Source of the DNA: Pseudomonadota bacterium | GTDB lineage: Bacteria > Desulfobacterota > BSN033 > WVXP01 > G020346125 | NCBI GenBank assembly: GCA_030672465.1 | Contig: DAOVGJ010000269.1 | Coordinates: 1 to 5,679 of the forward strand | Length of the DNA: 5,679 bases | Direction of reading: 5' to 3' | Part shown: piece after piece, positions 5,350 to 5,679 of the stretch | Layout of the letters: every line of letters starts with the position of its first letter | Numbering within the stretch: position 1 is the first letter of the stretch | Program-made: the position numbers and the translations under genes | The notes under the pieces: generated by a model | What the model saw: only the letters and a program-made list of their open reading frames with translations | The model's database searches: none | What the model was told of the DNA's origin: nothing

Positions 5350-5679
5350 ATGAAAAAAATCGATTACATGGCAGTTACTGAAAAAGCGATGGCCCAGATC
5401 AAGGAGGGAGCCTTCTTAACCGTAAAGGCTGGTGAGGCTTTAAACACCATGACGATCGGCTGGGCCACCGTCGGTTTTGTCTGGAATAAACCGATCCTGA
5501 TGGTGGCGATCCGGAATTCCCGGCACACCTTCGGGATCATCCAGAAAGCGGCCGATTTTACCGTGTCTGTGCCGTTTAGGGACATGCAGGATGCCATCAT
5601 GTGCTGCGGCACAAAATCCGGACGGGATTACGACAAGTTTAAGAAGTGCAACCTGGAGGTTAAAGACGCTCAGAAGGTG
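5350..5679 (+). CDS. Flavin reductase family protein (FMN-binding split barrel), 3' end outside window
   Basis: The first 110 codons of a gene that stays open to the window edge. Members of this family bind FMN in a split beta-barrel and act as flavin reductases or related redox proteins, usually about 160-200 residues long. The sequence begins MKKIDYMAVTEKAMAQIKEG, then AFLTVKAGEALNTMTIGWAT at 21-40. In this family the corresponding N-x-M-T-x-x-W segment lines the flavin site. It continues VGFVWNKPILMVAIRNSRHT at 41-60, with the typical KP...V.IR..R.T pattern, and then the DFTVSVPF strand at 69-76. Cys85, Cys86 and Cys100 are visible, and the family has a GTKSGRDYDKF-type segment here (87-97). 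ATG 5350 is supported by AAAAGGAG at 6-nt spacing. It appears to be its own transcription unit after the YhcH-family gene. The physiological electron partner is unknown. Confidence 0.85.
   Translation, partial: MKKIDYMAVTEKAMAQIKEGAFLTVKAGEALNTMTIGWATVGFVWNKPILMVAIRNSRHTFGIIQKAADFTVSVPFRDMQDAIMCCGTKSGRDYDKFKKCNLEVKDAQKV

Overview
The window looks like a piece of an anaerobic bacterial chromosome, most plausibly Desulfobacterota (the former Deltaproteobacteria) or a relative. This is inferred from gene content: a PaaK-family acyl-CoA ligase next to an ACT-domain protein, a citryl-CoA-lyase-type citrate synthase homologue, and relics of succinyl-CoA-synthetase-type ligases. No rRNA, tRNA, CRISPR array, transposase or other mobile element is visible.

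Layout. Bases 1-468 are the 3' end of priA (replication restart helicase). Bases 584-2389 hold a two-gene forward unit: a PaaK-like adenylate-forming ligase, then, 18 nt later, a stand-alone protein resembling the tandem ACT regulatory half of aspartokinase. Bases 2405-3771 run on the opposite strand. An intact citrate synthase/citryl-CoA lyase gene (2690-3541) sits between two decayed genes. The upstream relic (3605-3771) joins the first codons of a sucC-like gene directly to the 3' part of a sucD-like gene. The downstream relic (2405-2697) keeps the first ~43 codons of another sucC-like gene, a short internal sucC-like piece in a second frame, and what looks like the C-terminus of a LeuD-type dehydratase small subunit in a third frame. 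From 3889 all genes are forward again: a PrmA-like methyltransferase, a YhcH/YjgK/YiaL cupin-like protein, and the 5' part of a flavin reductase family gene that runs off the window.

Reading. The most unusual part is the minus-strand block. Its simplest explanation is an ancestral operon ordered sucC-sucD-(citryl-CoA lyase)-sucC2-...-leuD, whose ligase and dehydratase genes were gutted by internal deletions while the lyase stayed open. Such a set would fit citrate/citryl-CoA interconversion (citryl-CoA synthetase plus citryl-CoA lyase plus aconitase-type enzyme). A good -35-like box and Shine-Dalgarno sequence still precede the relic, so the block may still be transcribed. The flanking forward genes look intact and ordinary apart from a degenerate nucleotide-binding loop in the PaaK-like protein. 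I do not see convincing evidence for a new defence or mobile system.
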